A DNA stretch of 64,000 bases from Clostridium rhizosphaerae (GCF_016765585.1 NZ_JAESWC010000018.1:62001-126000); one strand, 5' to 3'; counted from the first letter of the stretch, positions 1 to 7,441 are shown. The notes: generated by a model not told the origin, from the sequence alone. A program made the numbers and translations.

Positions 1-51
1 TCCAGAATTAAGCATCCATAAAATCGCCAGCATATTATCGTTTTTTGCCAT
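1..51 (-). CDS. N-terminus of a probable HTH/WYL-type regulator, cut by window edge
   Basis: Only the first 17 codons are present. The start is ATG at 49-51 on the minus strand, preceded by a strong GGAGAGGAGG ribosome binding site. The peptide begins MAKNDNMLAILWMLNSG, which resembles the opening of clostridial HTH regulators of the WYL/DeoR type as I remember them. The identification rests on these few residues, so the family is tentative, but the start site is well supported. The rest lies left of the window. Confidence 0.5.
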   Translation of the reverse strand, partial: MAKNDNMLAILWMLNSG

Positions 52-224
52 TTGATATCCTCCTCTCCTAACTTTATTCCATCCTCCCCAATACCTCGTG
101 TCATCTATGAAAACGACCAAAAAAACGGGTCAAAATTTGCACTTTTTTGCCTCGATTTTTACTCATTTTTTGGTTCAAAACCACTATATATGGTGGTTGA
201 CCTGCCTCATTTGCTCTTAGACCA

Positions 225-314
225 CTATTCGTCATCATTAGTTAAGTTGTTTTTTAGATAATAATTCGCAATATATAAACTTACTTCAGCTTCATTCATT
301 TTTTCTTTAGTCAT
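225..314 (-). CDS. small ORF, 29 aa, possible gene remnant
   Basis: An ATG at 312-314 follows AAGGAG with normal spacing, and the frame runs 29 codons to TAG (peptide begins MTKEKMNEAEVSLYIANYYL). The amphipathic peptide matches no family I recognise. The good ribosome binding site suggests that the 5' end of a real gene is preserved and that the ORF is a truncated remnant, or a genuine micropeptide. It lies between the edge regulator and the small protein at 521-763. Confidence 0.35.
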   Translation of the reverse strand: MTKEKMNEAEVSLYIANYYLKNNLTNDDE

Positions 315-410
315 AAATTACTCCTTAACATATAATTTTATATACTTATTGTAACATACTCCCATTTTTCTAACATCATAATATTATTGCCAAACAATGC
401 ACGACCTAAA

Positions 411-454
411 TAAAAAATGCACACCCTCTCAATCAACATCGCTATAGGTGTGCA
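411..454 (-). terminator. rho-independent terminator downstream of the 521-763 gene
   Basis: TGCACACC at 418-425 pairs with GGTGTGCA at 447-454. On the minus strand the hairpin is followed by a run of T (the A run at 412-417), as expected for the 3' end of the minus-strand gene that stops at 521. Confidence 0.6.
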
Positions 455-520
455 TGTCCAATATAATTTTCTTAATATAATCATTCTAATAAATAAATCT
501 TAAATAAGATTATCCCTTTT

Positions 521-763
521 CTAAATAAAACTAAAACTCTCCGTCACCATCGTAGTCTTCTCCCTATAATCCTTCACTACCTCATCAACCCTTCCACACA
601 AATACTTTAGATTACATCCATCACACCCTTCTACTATCTGTGCTTCTAAAATACTGCAGCTTGCACCTTTGAAACTAACATCAAGCAAAGTTGCTGCAAT
701 AGCGAACTTGTCATAGACCTCCCCTCCTTCAATTTTTTTAACTACTGCATTATCAACAAACAT
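521..763 (-). CDS. hypothetical protein with CxxC motif
   Basis: About 80 aa. The chosen start is the internal ATG preceded by AAAAGGAGGAAACAAAA, giving MFVDNAVVKKIEGG; a longer reading from 799 lacks a ribosome binding site. The C-terminal half carries a cysteine cluster (one Cys, then CDGC, then LC about six residues later), which could bind a metal or form disulfides. There is no signal peptide or membrane segment. Family not recognised. A terminator follows at 411-454, so it appears monocistronic. Confidence 0.65.
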   Translation of the reverse strand: MFVDNAVVKKIEGGEVYDKFAIAATLLDVSFKGASCSILEAQIVEGCDGCNLKYLCGRVDEVVKDYREKTTMVTESFSFI

Positions 764-913
764 TTTTGTTTCCTCCTTTTTAATCTTTGACTCAGCCATT
801 TATAAGATCACAGATAATATTTTCTGCAGAGCCTACATTATAATAAATATCCACCAAAAGCTGTGTATTTATATATTAGAGAAAAAAATTTTTATTAGGA
901 GATGACAAATTAC

Positions 914-1330
914 ATGAAAAAGAAAAACTATGCTGATGTTGAAAGCTTAGATGCTGAGGATTTTGATGATGACGGCTTCAGTGAAGGAGAAATTAACTTA
1001 GGCAAAGCAATTGCATCTTTTAGCTTTGCAGCTTTAAAGGAAGAGCAAAGCACTAATGCTCCTGCAGCTCCTTCCATAGATATTAATAAACCTGCTGCTT
1101 CACGGATGCCAATAGCTCTACGCTTTATAACCTCGCAAAGAGGAGCAACCCCGGCAGTAGACGGAGAGCTTTATACAATGAAACGCTGCTATCAATTCAG
1201 GCCTTCAACCATAAGAAAGCTTAACGAATTAAAGGCCAACCACTCTGACGTAAATGCTTATCTTAATACAATTATTGATGAGGCAATTTCTCATTACTAC
1301 TATTATGTTTTTAGTAATAAGTCCAACTAG
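914..1330 (+). CDS. acidic protein with putative ribbon-helix-helix-like C-terminus
   Basis: 138 aa from the ATG at 914; an ATG at 902 directly abuts AGGAG and leaves no spacer, so 914 is preferred although its spacing is long. The N-terminal part is acidic (AEDFDDDGFSEGE), the middle is rich in Ala and Pro, and the C-terminal 50 residues (RPSTIRKLNELKANHSDVNA then a helix ending in a Tyr run) look like a ribbon-helix-helix or helix-turn-helix module. That reading is inferred from pattern only. Truncated copies of its 3' end occur at 14640-14757 and 25577-25612, so it belongs to a repeated family in this genome. Confidence 0.65.
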   Translation: MKKKNYADVESLDAEDFDDDGFSEGEINLGKAIASFSFAALKEEQSTNAPAAPSIDINKPAASRMPIALRFITSQRGATPAVDGELYTMKRCYQFRPSTIRKLNELKANHSDVNAYLNTIIDEAISHYYYYVFSNKSN

Positions 1331-1365
1331 ATAACAAGTTATCAATATTTCTAGTTAAATAGTTG
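1324..1365 (+). terminator. imperfect AACTAG/CTAGTT hairpin after the 914-1330 gene
   Basis: An AACTAG...CTAGTT imperfect hairpin begins at the stop codon. Related, more perfect hairpins occur at 25649-25696, 57847-57878 and 62977-63024. The first of these also follows a remnant of the same gene, so the hairpin seems to travel with the gene's 3' end. It lacks a clean T run. Confidence 0.4.
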
Positions 1366-1425
1366 TTGCTATAAATCGAGTAAGGTAAAAACACAGAACA
1401 TTTTATAATAAATTACGAATAGCTT

Positions 1426-1470
1426 GGGAGCGCAAATAGTTTTGATTTACACAAAACTATTTGCGCTCCC
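1426..1470. other. perfect 19-bp inverted repeat
   Basis: GGGAGCGCAAATAGTTTTG at 1426-1444 is exactly reversed and complemented at 1452-1470, with a 7-nt loop. It lies between the 3' ends of the convergent genes ending at 1330 and 1570. Neither strand has a T run beside it, so it is not a classical terminator. It may be a bidirectional termination or mRNA-end-stabilising structure. Confidence 0.6.
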
Positions 1471-1569
1471 CTGTAATCATTAAGGCTTACAAACTAGGAA
1501 AATCACTTGTTTAGATTTTTATATTTTTTATTTTATACCCATTGTTTATTCCACCTTTAACCTAGCTTT

Positions 1570-2535
1570 TTACAGAATTCTACCTGAAGCATAAACCGCT
1601 GCTCCTATCATACCTGCACTGTCACCAAGTTTTGCTTGTACCAGGGAGCATGCATTGCTTGACACCTTTAAAGCATGCTTTTTCATTATATGTCGTGCGG
1701 GCTCTAAAAGTTTATCCCCAGCAAGAGATACTCCTCCTCCTAAAATTATCATTTCTGGATTAAAAATATTAACTACATTAGCAAGTCCAAAGCCAAGTAT
1801 TTCTGCTGTTTCATTTATAACTTCATAAGCTAAACTGTCTCCTAAATCATAAGCATCTGAAACCATCTTTGGACTGAGGCCATTCAAATCATTACCAACC
1901 CATTGTTCAATGATACTATTTTTTCCTTGATGCAGTTTTTCTTTAAAGGTATTTATAATTCCTACAGCTGAAACATACCTGCTGTAGCAGCCGGAACTTC
2001 CGCATTTACACGGACGTCCCTCCCTATACATGTTCATGTGGCCTATTTCTCCTGCGCTTGCTGTAGCCCCATATAATACTCTTCCATCCATTACAATACC
2101 TGAACCTACCCCCGTACCAAGTGTAATAAGGACAAGATTATTAACTCCTACGCCTGCTCCAAATTTCCATTCACCATATAAATTTACTCTCACATCATTA
2201 TCAATAAATATAGGAAAACTAAACCTTTTACTCATTTCCTTCACTACTTCAATGTTATTCCAACCTGGAAAGTTGGGTGAAAAGTATGACTTACCTTCTT
2301 TTGGGTCTAAAAGTCCCGGAATGCCCATCCCCATACAGTATACAGAGTCTTCTTTAATATTTAAGTTCTCCAGCATATAATTAACCATATCACCTATTTT
2401 TGTTAAAACATAGCCCGGTCCCCTACTGGCTTCCGTTGCCTTTCTTAATTCCATTAACTTATTGTAATTAACATCAAATACTGAAATCTTGATGTTTGTT
2501 CCGCCTAAATCTACACCTACAATAAACTTGCCCAT
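1570..2535 (-). CDS. glcK: ROK-family glucokinase
   Basis: 321 aa, the normal ROK glucokinase length, catalysing ATP-dependent phosphorylation of cytosolic glucose to glucose-6-phosphate. Visible features are the N-terminal ATP-binding loop (GVDLGGTNIK), the IDND catalytic aspartate segment near residue 115, the GTGVGSGI turn near 140, GEIGH near 162, and the ROK zinc motif CKCGSSGCYSRYVS near 176. The start is ATG after AAGGAGAAGAGAA. It stands alone on the minus strand and faces the hairpin at 1426-1470. A related ROK sugar kinase is an alternative, but the zinc motif and length fit glucokinase well. Confidence 0.85.
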   Translation of the reverse strand: MGKFIVGVDLGGTNIKISVFDVNYNKLMELRKATEASRGPGYVLTKIGDMVNYMLENLNIKEDSVYCMGMGIPGLLDPKEGKSYFSPNFPGWNNIEVVKEMSKRFSFPIFIDNDVRVNLYGEWKFGAGVGVNNLVLITLGTGVGSGIVMDGRVLYGATASAGEIGHMNMYREGRPCKCGSSGCYSRYVSAVGIINTFKEKLHQGKNSIIEQWVGNDLNGLSPKMVSDAYDLGDSLAYEVINETAEILGFGLANVVNIFNPEMIILGGGVSLAGDKLLEPARHIMKKHALKVSSNACSLVQAKLGDSAGMIGAAVYASGRIL

Positions 2536-2778
2536 TTCTCTTCTCCTTAATATTTCTTTTAAACGCTAAAGCTTTCTCATAACTACTTCATCATTACTAC
2601 TAATTCCTAATTTTGTTTTATCATAGTTAATGTATTTAACACTGTTAAATTAAATTTTACTTTTGTTCAAATTTAGTGTCAATATTTGTTTAATACCTAG
2701 CAGCTTAACCATCATTAATATTTAATAATGATAAAATTTCGAAAGCCTCCTATCTTCTGCATATTTATTATTATGAGG

Positions 2779-2943
2779 TTAAAGCCCTAAATGGGCTTTA
2801 ACGGGTAGTCTGCGAGGCTAAAGTCCTGAATGGACTTTAGCGGGTAACTTGTGAGCGGAAGCGAACATCTTAAGTTACCCGGTGTCCAAAGGAGAACGAG
2901 CTGGTTAGGCTGCCCAGTGTTTCGAGTGAAAGGAGGTGATATC
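2779..2943 (+). repeat. structured RBS-bearing intergenic element, copy 1
   Basis: This 165-nt element sits directly before the YvrJ start codon. It contains two small hairpins of the form AAGCCC-TAAAT-GGGCTT and AAGTCC-TGAAT-GGACTT, then a longer stem GGGTAACTT/AAGTTACCC enclosing a GAGCGGAAGCGA loop, then a CAGTGTTTCGAGTGAAAGGAGG tail whose AAAGGAGG is the ribosome binding site of the next gene (split here: CAGTGTTTCGAGTG, then AAAGGAGG). Three other loci in this window share the layout with different but compensated stem sequences. Confidence 0.7.
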
Positions 2944-3114
2944 ATGGATGACTTATTAAAAGCTATAGCCAATATTGGATTTCCAATCGCAGTGGCTGCG
3001 TACCTATTAATAAGAATTGAAAGTAAGCTGGATAGCTTGTCAGCTTCTATAAACCAGCTGTCAACTATACTTTCAGTAAAGCTTAGCGGCAATGATGGAA
3101 GCAAATCCGCATAA
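2944..3114 (+). CDS. yvrJ: YvrJ family protein
   Basis: 56 aa starting at the ATG after AAAGGAGGTGATATC; the in-frame extension upstream to 2851 belongs to the structured repeat and is not coding. The protein has an N-terminal hydrophobic helix (LLKAIANIGFPIAVAAYLLI) followed by a short amphipathic helix (SKLDSLSASINQLSTILS), the YvrJ pattern. Its function is unknown. In Bacillus subtilis, yvrJ neighbours the SigO alternative sigma system, and here a sigma factor gene follows. Probably membrane-anchored. Confidence 0.75.
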   Translation: MDDLLKAIANIGFPIAVAAYLLIRIESKLDSLSASINQLSTILSVKLSGNDGSKSA

Positions 3115-3260
3115 AAAACTCACCTGTAACAAGTAAAATTGTTATATATAATGCAATAAAGTTCTTACATTAACAATGTCACAAAATATCCAATCTTTAA
3201 GGATTTTTGGGACATTGTTAATGTATTAGAACTTTTGCATTGTATACAGGTGAGTTTTTT
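3113..3260 (+). terminator. terminator of yvrJ split by a palindromic repeat
   Basis: AAAAAACTCACCTGTA at 3113-3128 pairs with TACAGGTGAGTTTTTT at 3245-3260, a strong stem ending in a T run. About 115 nt, mostly the palindromic repeat at 3144-3246, occupy the loop. Without the repeat this would be a compact rho-independent terminator just after yvrJ. The A run on the other side could make it work in both directions. Confidence 0.65.
3144..3246. repeat. about 100-bp palindromic repeat, copy A
   Basis: Arms AATGCAATAAAGTTCTTACA and TGTATTAGAACTTTTGCATT flank an inner stem (AACAATGTC/GACATTGTT) and a conserved apical hairpin ATATCCAATCT..AAGGATTTTT. TATA-like sequence borders both ends. Copy B at 3365-3468 has compensating base changes in the inner stem. 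There is no coding capacity; it resembles a MITE or a structured RNA. Confidence 0.7.
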
Positions 3261-3364
3261 CTATGCAAAATTCCCTTCGCAGCTGTAAGGCTTGGCAGGA
3301 TTCTGTGCTGGTCATAACCCCTTAAAGCTCCTTATCTTATTGAATAAATGGATTCTCTTTTATC

Positions 3365-3468
3365 TATATATAATGCAACAAAGTTCTTACATTAATGATG
3401 TCATAAAATATCCAATCTTCAAGGATTTTTAGGACATCATTAATGTATTAGAACTTTTGCATTATATA
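3365..3468. repeat. about 100-bp palindromic repeat, copy B
   Basis: It has the same architecture as copy A. The inner stem reads AATGATGTC/GACATCATT instead of AACAATGTC/GACATTGTT, so substitutions on one arm are matched on the other. The apical ATATCCAATCT/AAGGAT hairpin is retained. It lies in the noncoding stretch upstream of the sigma factor gene. Confidence 0.7.
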
Positions 3469-3536
3469 AATTTAAAAAATATATTAACATATAAATACAG
3501 ATACAAAATTTCTCAAATTTTTGATAAATAAACAAA

Positions 3537-3564
3537 AACAGTCTTATGAAATGTATATATATAT
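3537..3564 (+). promoter_or_regulatory. possible shared promoter motif before the sigma gene
   Basis: AACAGTCTTATGAAATG followed by TATATATATA resembles AACAGCTCTTTAAACTG followed by CATATATATG upstream of the DUF1659 gene (4181-4207). The likeness suggests that one sigma factor serves both transcripts, possibly the sigma factor encoded between them. Evidence is limited to two sites. Confidence 0.35.
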
Positions 3565-3593
3565 AATAGTTTTTTTAGGAGGAGAGATGCTAT

Positions 3594-4169
3594 ATGAATC
3601 ACTATGAAATTGAAAGCTGCGTTATGAAGGCTAAAAACGGAAACCAGGAGGATTTACTAAAAATCCTGCAGCAATATAAACCATTTATATTTAAAACCGC
3701 AAGGAATTTCAATATTAGAAACTATGATATCAATGATCTTGAGCAGATAGGCTACATGGCTATAATCAATGCTCTTTCAAAATACAGGGCAGGCTCCTGC
3801 ACCTTCTCAAGCTATGTTTATGAATCCATTAAAAATGCTTTTAGGTATACTGCCAGGCAGAACTCAAAGCATGAAAATTCATTGAGTTTAAATTCAGTTC
3901 AAGACCCTTATGGAAGAGCTGAAGAATATATAAACTGCATAGATTCTCAGGTGAGTATAGAGGAAACCGTTCTTTCCTGCGAGGAGTCAAAAGCTATGAA
4001 AAAAGCAGTGGCAAAACTTCCTCCCCAGGATATGGAGTTTGTTTCCATGGTATATTATGAAGGTTTGTCTCTTAAGAATTATGCTAAAAAGAAAGGATTA
4101 ACTTATTATGAGGCTCGTAAGAAAAAGAACTTTGTCTTAGGAAAACTAGAAAATCATTTTAAACAGTAA
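3594..4169 (+). CDS. sigma-70 family RNA polymerase sigma factor
   Basis: 191 aa, starting at ATG after AGGAGGAGAGATGCTAT. Region 2 is visible around residues 20-80 (LLKILQQYKPFIFKTARNF ... DLEQIGYMAIINAL, then the FSSYVYESIKNAFR core-binding/-10 part). A C-terminal region 4 helix-turn-helix lies around 140-185 (LPPQDMEFVSMVYYEGLSLK then NYAKKKGLTYYEARKKK). It is an alternative sigma factor without region 1 or full region 3. It lies between YvrJ and the DUF1659/DUF2922 genes, an association common in clostridia, and probably directs their transcription. Confidence 0.8.
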   Translation: MNHYEIESCVMKAKNGNQEDLLKILQQYKPFIFKTARNFNIRNYDINDLEQIGYMAIINALSKYRAGSCTFSSYVYESIKNAFRYTARQNSKHENSLSLNSVQDPYGRAEEYINCIDSQVSIEETVLSCEESKAMKKAVAKLPPQDMEFVSMVYYEGLSLKNYAKKKGLTYYEARKKKNFVLGKLENHFKQ

Positions 4170-4180
4170 AATTTTTTTAA

Positions 4181-4207
4181 AACAGCTCTTTAAACTGCAT
4201 ATATATG
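4181..4207 (+). promoter_or_regulatory. possible shared promoter motif before DUF1659
   Basis: AACAGCTCTTTAAACTG followed by CATATATATG lies about 40 nt upstream of the DUF1659 start and resembles the motif at 3537-3564 before the sigma gene. It may be the target of the neighbouring sigma factor. This is inferred from similarity alone. Confidence 0.35.
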
Positions 4208-4242
4208 TTTGTAATCAAAATTCAAAGAAGGAGGTAATATAA

Positions 4243-4467
4243 ATGGCAGTAGTAAGCACACCTTTAAGCTCAGCTTTAGGCATTAAATTTAAGTCTGGAG
4301 TTGACTCAGCCGGGAAAGACATTATAAAGACTAAGAAATTCTCAAACGTAAAGGTAACTGCAGCTCCTGACAAGCTTCTTGAAATAGGAACAGCTTTAGG
4401 CTCCCTGTTAAAGAATGAGTTTGTCAGCGTTTCAAGAAGCGACGACAGCATCTTAGTTAACGAGTAG
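4243..4467 (+). CDS. DUF1659 domain-containing protein
   Basis: 74 aa with a strong ribosome binding site (GAAGGAGGTAATATAA). The sequence begins MAVVSTPLSSALGIKFKSG and has the DUF1659 pattern: a short beta-rich N-terminus, a KxxxxVK strand, then a helix (DKLLEIGTALGSLLKNE). It has no signal peptide or membrane segment. Function unknown. It is paired with a DUF2922 gene downstream, as usual for this family. The structured element that leads the next gene starts at its stop codon. Confidence 0.8.
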   Translation: MAVVSTPLSSALGIKFKSGVDSAGKDIIKTKKFSNVKVTAAPDKLLEIGTALGSLLKNEFVSVSRSDDSILVNE

Positions 4468-4562
4468 TTTACGAGCGGAAGCGAGTGGGTTAAACTACTC
4501 AGTGTCCGAAGGAAAGCGATCTAAACTACCCAGTGATTCCGAGTGAAAGGAGGAATTTTTAA
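4462..4562 (+). repeat. structured RBS-bearing intergenic element, copy 2
   Basis: Starting at the DUF1659 stop codon, GAGTAGTTTA pairs with TAAACTACTC around a GAGCGGAAGCGAG loop. A second arm AAACTACC follows, then the GTGATTCCGAGTGAAAGGAGG-type tail (AAAGGAGG being the ribosome binding site of the DUF2922 gene at 4563). The stem sequence differs from copy 1 on both arms, keeping the pairing. Confidence 0.7.
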
Positions 4563-4784
4563 ATGGCTGATAAAAGCTTGGTAATGATCTTTATAAATCA
4601 AGAAGGTACTAGAGCAAATATTACCCTTCCTGGTGTCAAAGATAATATAACTCAGCAGGAAGTATCCGTTGTTATGGACACCATAATAGCCGGAAACGTA
4701 TTTGCTTCATCAGGCGGAGACTTAATGTCCAAGCATTCGGCTCAGGTAACTGAGAGAAATGTTACGGAGCTTAATGTAAGATAG
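4563..4784 (+). CDS. DUF2922 domain-containing protein
   Basis: 73 aa, start ATG after AAAGGAGGAATTTTTAA supplied by the structured element. Beta-rich N-terminus (KSLVMIFINQEGTRANITLP) and central helix (QEVSVVMDTIIAGNVF), the pattern of DUF2922. Function unknown. It is the last gene of the sigma/DUF1659/DUF2922 group and is followed by a terminator. A truncated second copy, including the terminator, is present at 31447-31614. Confidence 0.8.
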   Translation: MADKSLVMIFINQEGTRANITLPGVKDNITQQEVSVVMDTIIAGNVFASSGGDLMSKHSAQVTERNVTELNVR

Positions 4785-4788
4785 CTTT

Positions 4789-4815
4789 AAGGAGGTATTG
4801 ATGAGATACCTCCTT
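4789..4815 (+). terminator. terminator after the DUF2922 gene
   Basis: AAGGAGGTAT pairs with ATACCTCCTT across a short loop and is followed by TTAATTATTT. The stem itself carries an anti-Shine-Dalgarno/Shine-Dalgarno pair. A near-identical hairpin follows the DUF2922 remnant at 31576-31614. Confidence 0.7.
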
Positions 4816-4970
4816 TTAATTATTTGCACCTCTATTTTAACATAGTAATCTAACAGCAGATCTATCTCAAAACCCTCTTCATTTCGTCCCTAAGTGCCGG
4901 TCTTCTTTTATTGCTGATAGTGGAAATTTGCCCACAAAGTATTCATCAGAAGTTCCATACTTCCATTTAT

Positions 4971-5354
4971 TTATCTTGCATTCAACGCAAATATGAATAC
5001 TATGTAGCAGGCAAAATCACCAATTCTCTTTCTATCTTCTCCTATTCTTGCGCGCCAGCTTACGTCTTTTCCTATTTTCTCAAGATAACGGCTTAACACG
5101 TTAAATGAGCTTATTAGTGAATTATGTATTGAAGTTCTTACTGGATCTTTCTCCATGCGCTCTTCCCTTGCAAAAGTTAACCATTTACTCCTTATTGAAG
5201 CATATTCTATTACATTTTTTATAAAGTCATCCCAAAGTTCTTTTACATCACTGTCATTAAAATCAATCTCTGCTAACATCTTTTCATATATTTCTTCTGC
5301 TTCCTCTACTGATATAGAATTAATTTTTTTAATATACGATTTGTAAGTGTACAT
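4971..5354 (-). CDS. DUF3232-like hypothetical protein
   Basis: 127 aa, start ATG after GAGGAGATGTA. It is mostly helical and charged (SVEEAEEIYEKMLAEIDF, ELWDDFIKNVIEYASIRSKW) and ends in RKRIGDFACYIVFIFALNAR. The pattern agrees with the clostridial DUF3232 family as I remember it; no function is known. It stands alone on the minus strand with about 220 nt of AT-rich, featureless sequence upstream. Confidence 0.6.
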   Translation of the reverse strand: MYTYKSYIKKINSISVEEAEEIYEKMLAEIDFNDSDVKELWDDFIKNVIEYASIRSKWLTFAREERMEKDPVRTSIHNSLISSFNVLSRYLEKIGKDVSWRARIGEDRKRIGDFACYIVFIFALNAR

Positions 5355-5573
5355 TACATCTCCTCATTTCTTCACTTTGATTTTATTATTTTTTCACAAC
5401 ATATTAATTCCTTAATTTGACTTGTTAAGCCCTTTTAGTTGTCAAAGAACAACTTTTATACTCATATTATAATATTGACTATGCCGAAAACTTTCCGCAT
5501 CTTTGAATTTTGCTTTCAACATCTTAAATAATATATGCTCCCATATTAGTATATTGATCTTCCATAAACATCC

Positions 5574-6650
5574 TTATTTATGTATATAAGCTTCCAATGA
5601 TTTTATCATTGCATCCTCAATTTCCCTTTTCACATAATCAGGTCCAATAACTTTAACCTTATTGATATACTGCATTACCCAGATTTTCATTGCATCAACC
5701 GTACATCTAACTGACACTATAACTTTATTCTTATCCTCACTTATAACATTCCAGTTCGTTCCAAAGGCATCAAATAGGAATGTCATACCGGCATCACCTT
5801 TATATTTTTGAATTTCCAGCTCAATTAGCTTTGAATCACCATAAAACATATATAGATGCTCACTCATATACTCTGAAACGGTTTTTGCCGATAAATTATT
5901 GATTAACCCTTCCTTTTTTTCATTTCTCTCCAGCCTACAAAATTCCTGTTCCTTTAAATTCGTCATAAGATCAATCCTATAGTGGGACAGATTATCTTTG
6001 CCTTCACTATAGCATATTAGGTAATACCTATGATTTGCTTCACAAACTCTAAGGGGAAGAACTATATAAGCCTCTTTTCGGGTCTTATGAAGTTTTTTAT
6101 CTGCTCTATACCCATTAAAGTTAAATATAATCCGTTTTTCTTTATCATATCTGCGATTTCTATTTTCATAAATAACTTGATGTATTAACGCAATGTTATC
6201 TAATGTAAGCTTGTTCAGAGTATATTGCTTGTCCGGAATCATATGCAAATAATTTAACTTCTTTTGAAAGTCCTCTGATGCGTATCCTTTCAACTTTTTT
6301 GTTAATTCTTCTACCTTTTCTTTAGTCATCATTTTTGAAAACATAACATTGTCGATAAGTATTTGTAAGTCCTCATCTGAAATACTGCGGTTATAGTAAT
6401 ACCGATAAGTGTATGTATTTGTATTTTTATAGTCTTGTGTACTTCTCTCAGTTGTTTCGCATCTAATGATATCTTCTCCATAAAACTGCTGAATTTTAGA
6501 AAGTGTATCTTTTACTGTATCCCGATTTGCAGTTATTCCATATTTTGCCGAGCTCATTATTTCCAATATTTTTGTAATGCTAAGTGGATGTTTCATCGGA
6601 GTATTTCTTAAGAATATCAAGAACTGCCAGTACTGCTGTTTTTGAATCAA
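5574..6650 (-). CDS. WYL-domain transcriptional regulator
   Basis: 358 aa. N-terminal winged-helix region (residues 15-60: HPLSITKILEIMSSAKYGIT, then TVKDTLSKI), a linker, and a WYL-type effector domain around 190-260 (AYIVLPLRVCEANHRYYLIC, then YRIDLMTNL). The start is probably TTG at 6650 with a weak ribosome binding site, so translation may be coupled to the preceding gene, which stops 8 nt upstream. WYL regulators sense nucleic acids or nucleotides and often control phage-defence genes, which makes the unknown partner gene worth attention. Confidence 0.75.
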   Translation of the reverse strand: MIQKQQYWQFLIFLRNTPMKHPLSITKILEIMSSAKYGITANRDTVKDTLSKIQQFYGEDIIRCETTERSTQDYKNTNTYTYRYYYNRSISDEDLQILIDNVMFSKMMTKEKVEELTKKLKGYASEDFQKKLNYLHMIPDKQYTLNKLTLDNIALIHQVIYENRNRRYDKEKRIIFNFNGYRADKKLHKTRKEAYIVLPLRVCEANHRYYLICYSEGKDNLSHYRIDLMTNLKEQEFCRLERNEKKEGLINNLSAKTVSEYMSEHLYMFYGDSKLIELEIQKYKGDAGMTFLFDAFGTNWNVISEDKNKVIVSVRCTVDAMKIWVMQYINKVKVIGPDYVKREIEDAMIKSLEAYIHK

Positions 6651-6658
6651 CCCGAATA

Positions 6659-7441
6659 CTACTTGCCATATTTATCACTTCCTGTTAATGATAAAAGCTT
6701 TTCATTTCTATGTTTTATTAATTTCTCAACATTCTCTAAAAATTCGTTAATCTCATCCTCATTCATATTTGAATAACAAACATATGGATTATTTAAATTA
6801 AATGGGATTATTTTATCTTTTTCAATTACTCCTTTTTCAAATACTGAATCCAATTCCTGCTCTTTTACCCATTTCTTAAGCTTTTCATTATCATCTCCAA
6901 AATACTTTGACAAAACTCCTCCATTAAAGCATTCTAATAATGACTTATCAATCCTATCTTCTGAACATTTATAACGATTGTTATTCATTCTGCCATCTGG
7001 ACAGGGAGGAGGAAGTAAAATGAAGTTTCCGGGCGTGTGATATATTTCAGCGAATTTCGAAAATCTATCATTTACTTCTTTATAGCCAGGCTCATTTCTT
7101 TTTGCAATCAGATCATCAAATGGGTTGCTAGATTTGATATAGTTCTCTCCTGTAGCCATTTTCAATGCTTGTTTATATATCGTCCAAAATGAAATCATGG
7201 TATCTCCTCTAAGAGCAACCTTCGAGTCATTATAAAGTTTATAAAAATAGCATGCATCACCATCACACATTATTCTGCTTAGGCTTCCTCCTTCAACCTC
7301 ATGCATCTTGAAATATGTCAGAATATTAATAATTGGCTCATTGTCTATATATTCAGGAGTAAACTTTCGCTTATCGTATTTTTTATAGTTTTCAAACACC
7401 ACTTTAAGAGTTGTGTTTCCATTCTCTGCTTTTTTGGACAT
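6659..7441 (-). CDS. hypothetical protein paired with WYL regulator
   Basis: 260 aa, no signal peptide or membrane segment, family not firmly recognised. Features include FENYKKYDKRKFTPEYIDN at the start, a central GNFILLPPPCPDGRMNNNRY segment near 137-157, and a charged helical C-terminus (DEINEFLENVEKLIKHRNEK). It lies 8 nt upstream of the WYL regulator, so the two form an operon. Function unknown; a sensor or effector controlled by the WYL protein is possible but only inferred from the arrangement. Confidence 0.65.
   Translation of the reverse strand: MSKKAENGNTTLKVVFENYKKYDKRKFTPEYIDNEPIINILTYFKMHEVEGGSLSRIMCDGDACYFYKLYNDSKVALRGDTMISFWTIYKQALKMATGENYIKSSNPFDDLIAKRNEPGYKEVNDRFSKFAEIYHTPGNFILLPPPCPDGRMNNNRYKCSEDRIDKSLLECFNGGVLSKYFGDDNEKLKKWVKEQELDSVFEKGVIEKDKIIPFNLNNPYVCYSNMNEDEINEFLENVEKLIKHRNEKLLSLTGSDKYGK

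Noticed and set aside
52..261. 69-aa open frame on the plus strand
   Set aside because: No ribosome binding site, composition not protein-like, and it overlaps the better supported minus-strand small ORF at 225-314.
2030..2380. 116-aa plus-strand frame inside the glucokinase gene
   Set aside because: Shadow of the ROK gene in another frame, without start signals. Similar shadow frames elsewhere were left out for the same reason.
2787..3104. 105-aa minus-strand frame over the structured element and yvrJ
   Set aside because: It is the antisense of the repeat and of yvrJ; no ribosome binding site and low-complexity repeats of the hairpin sequence.
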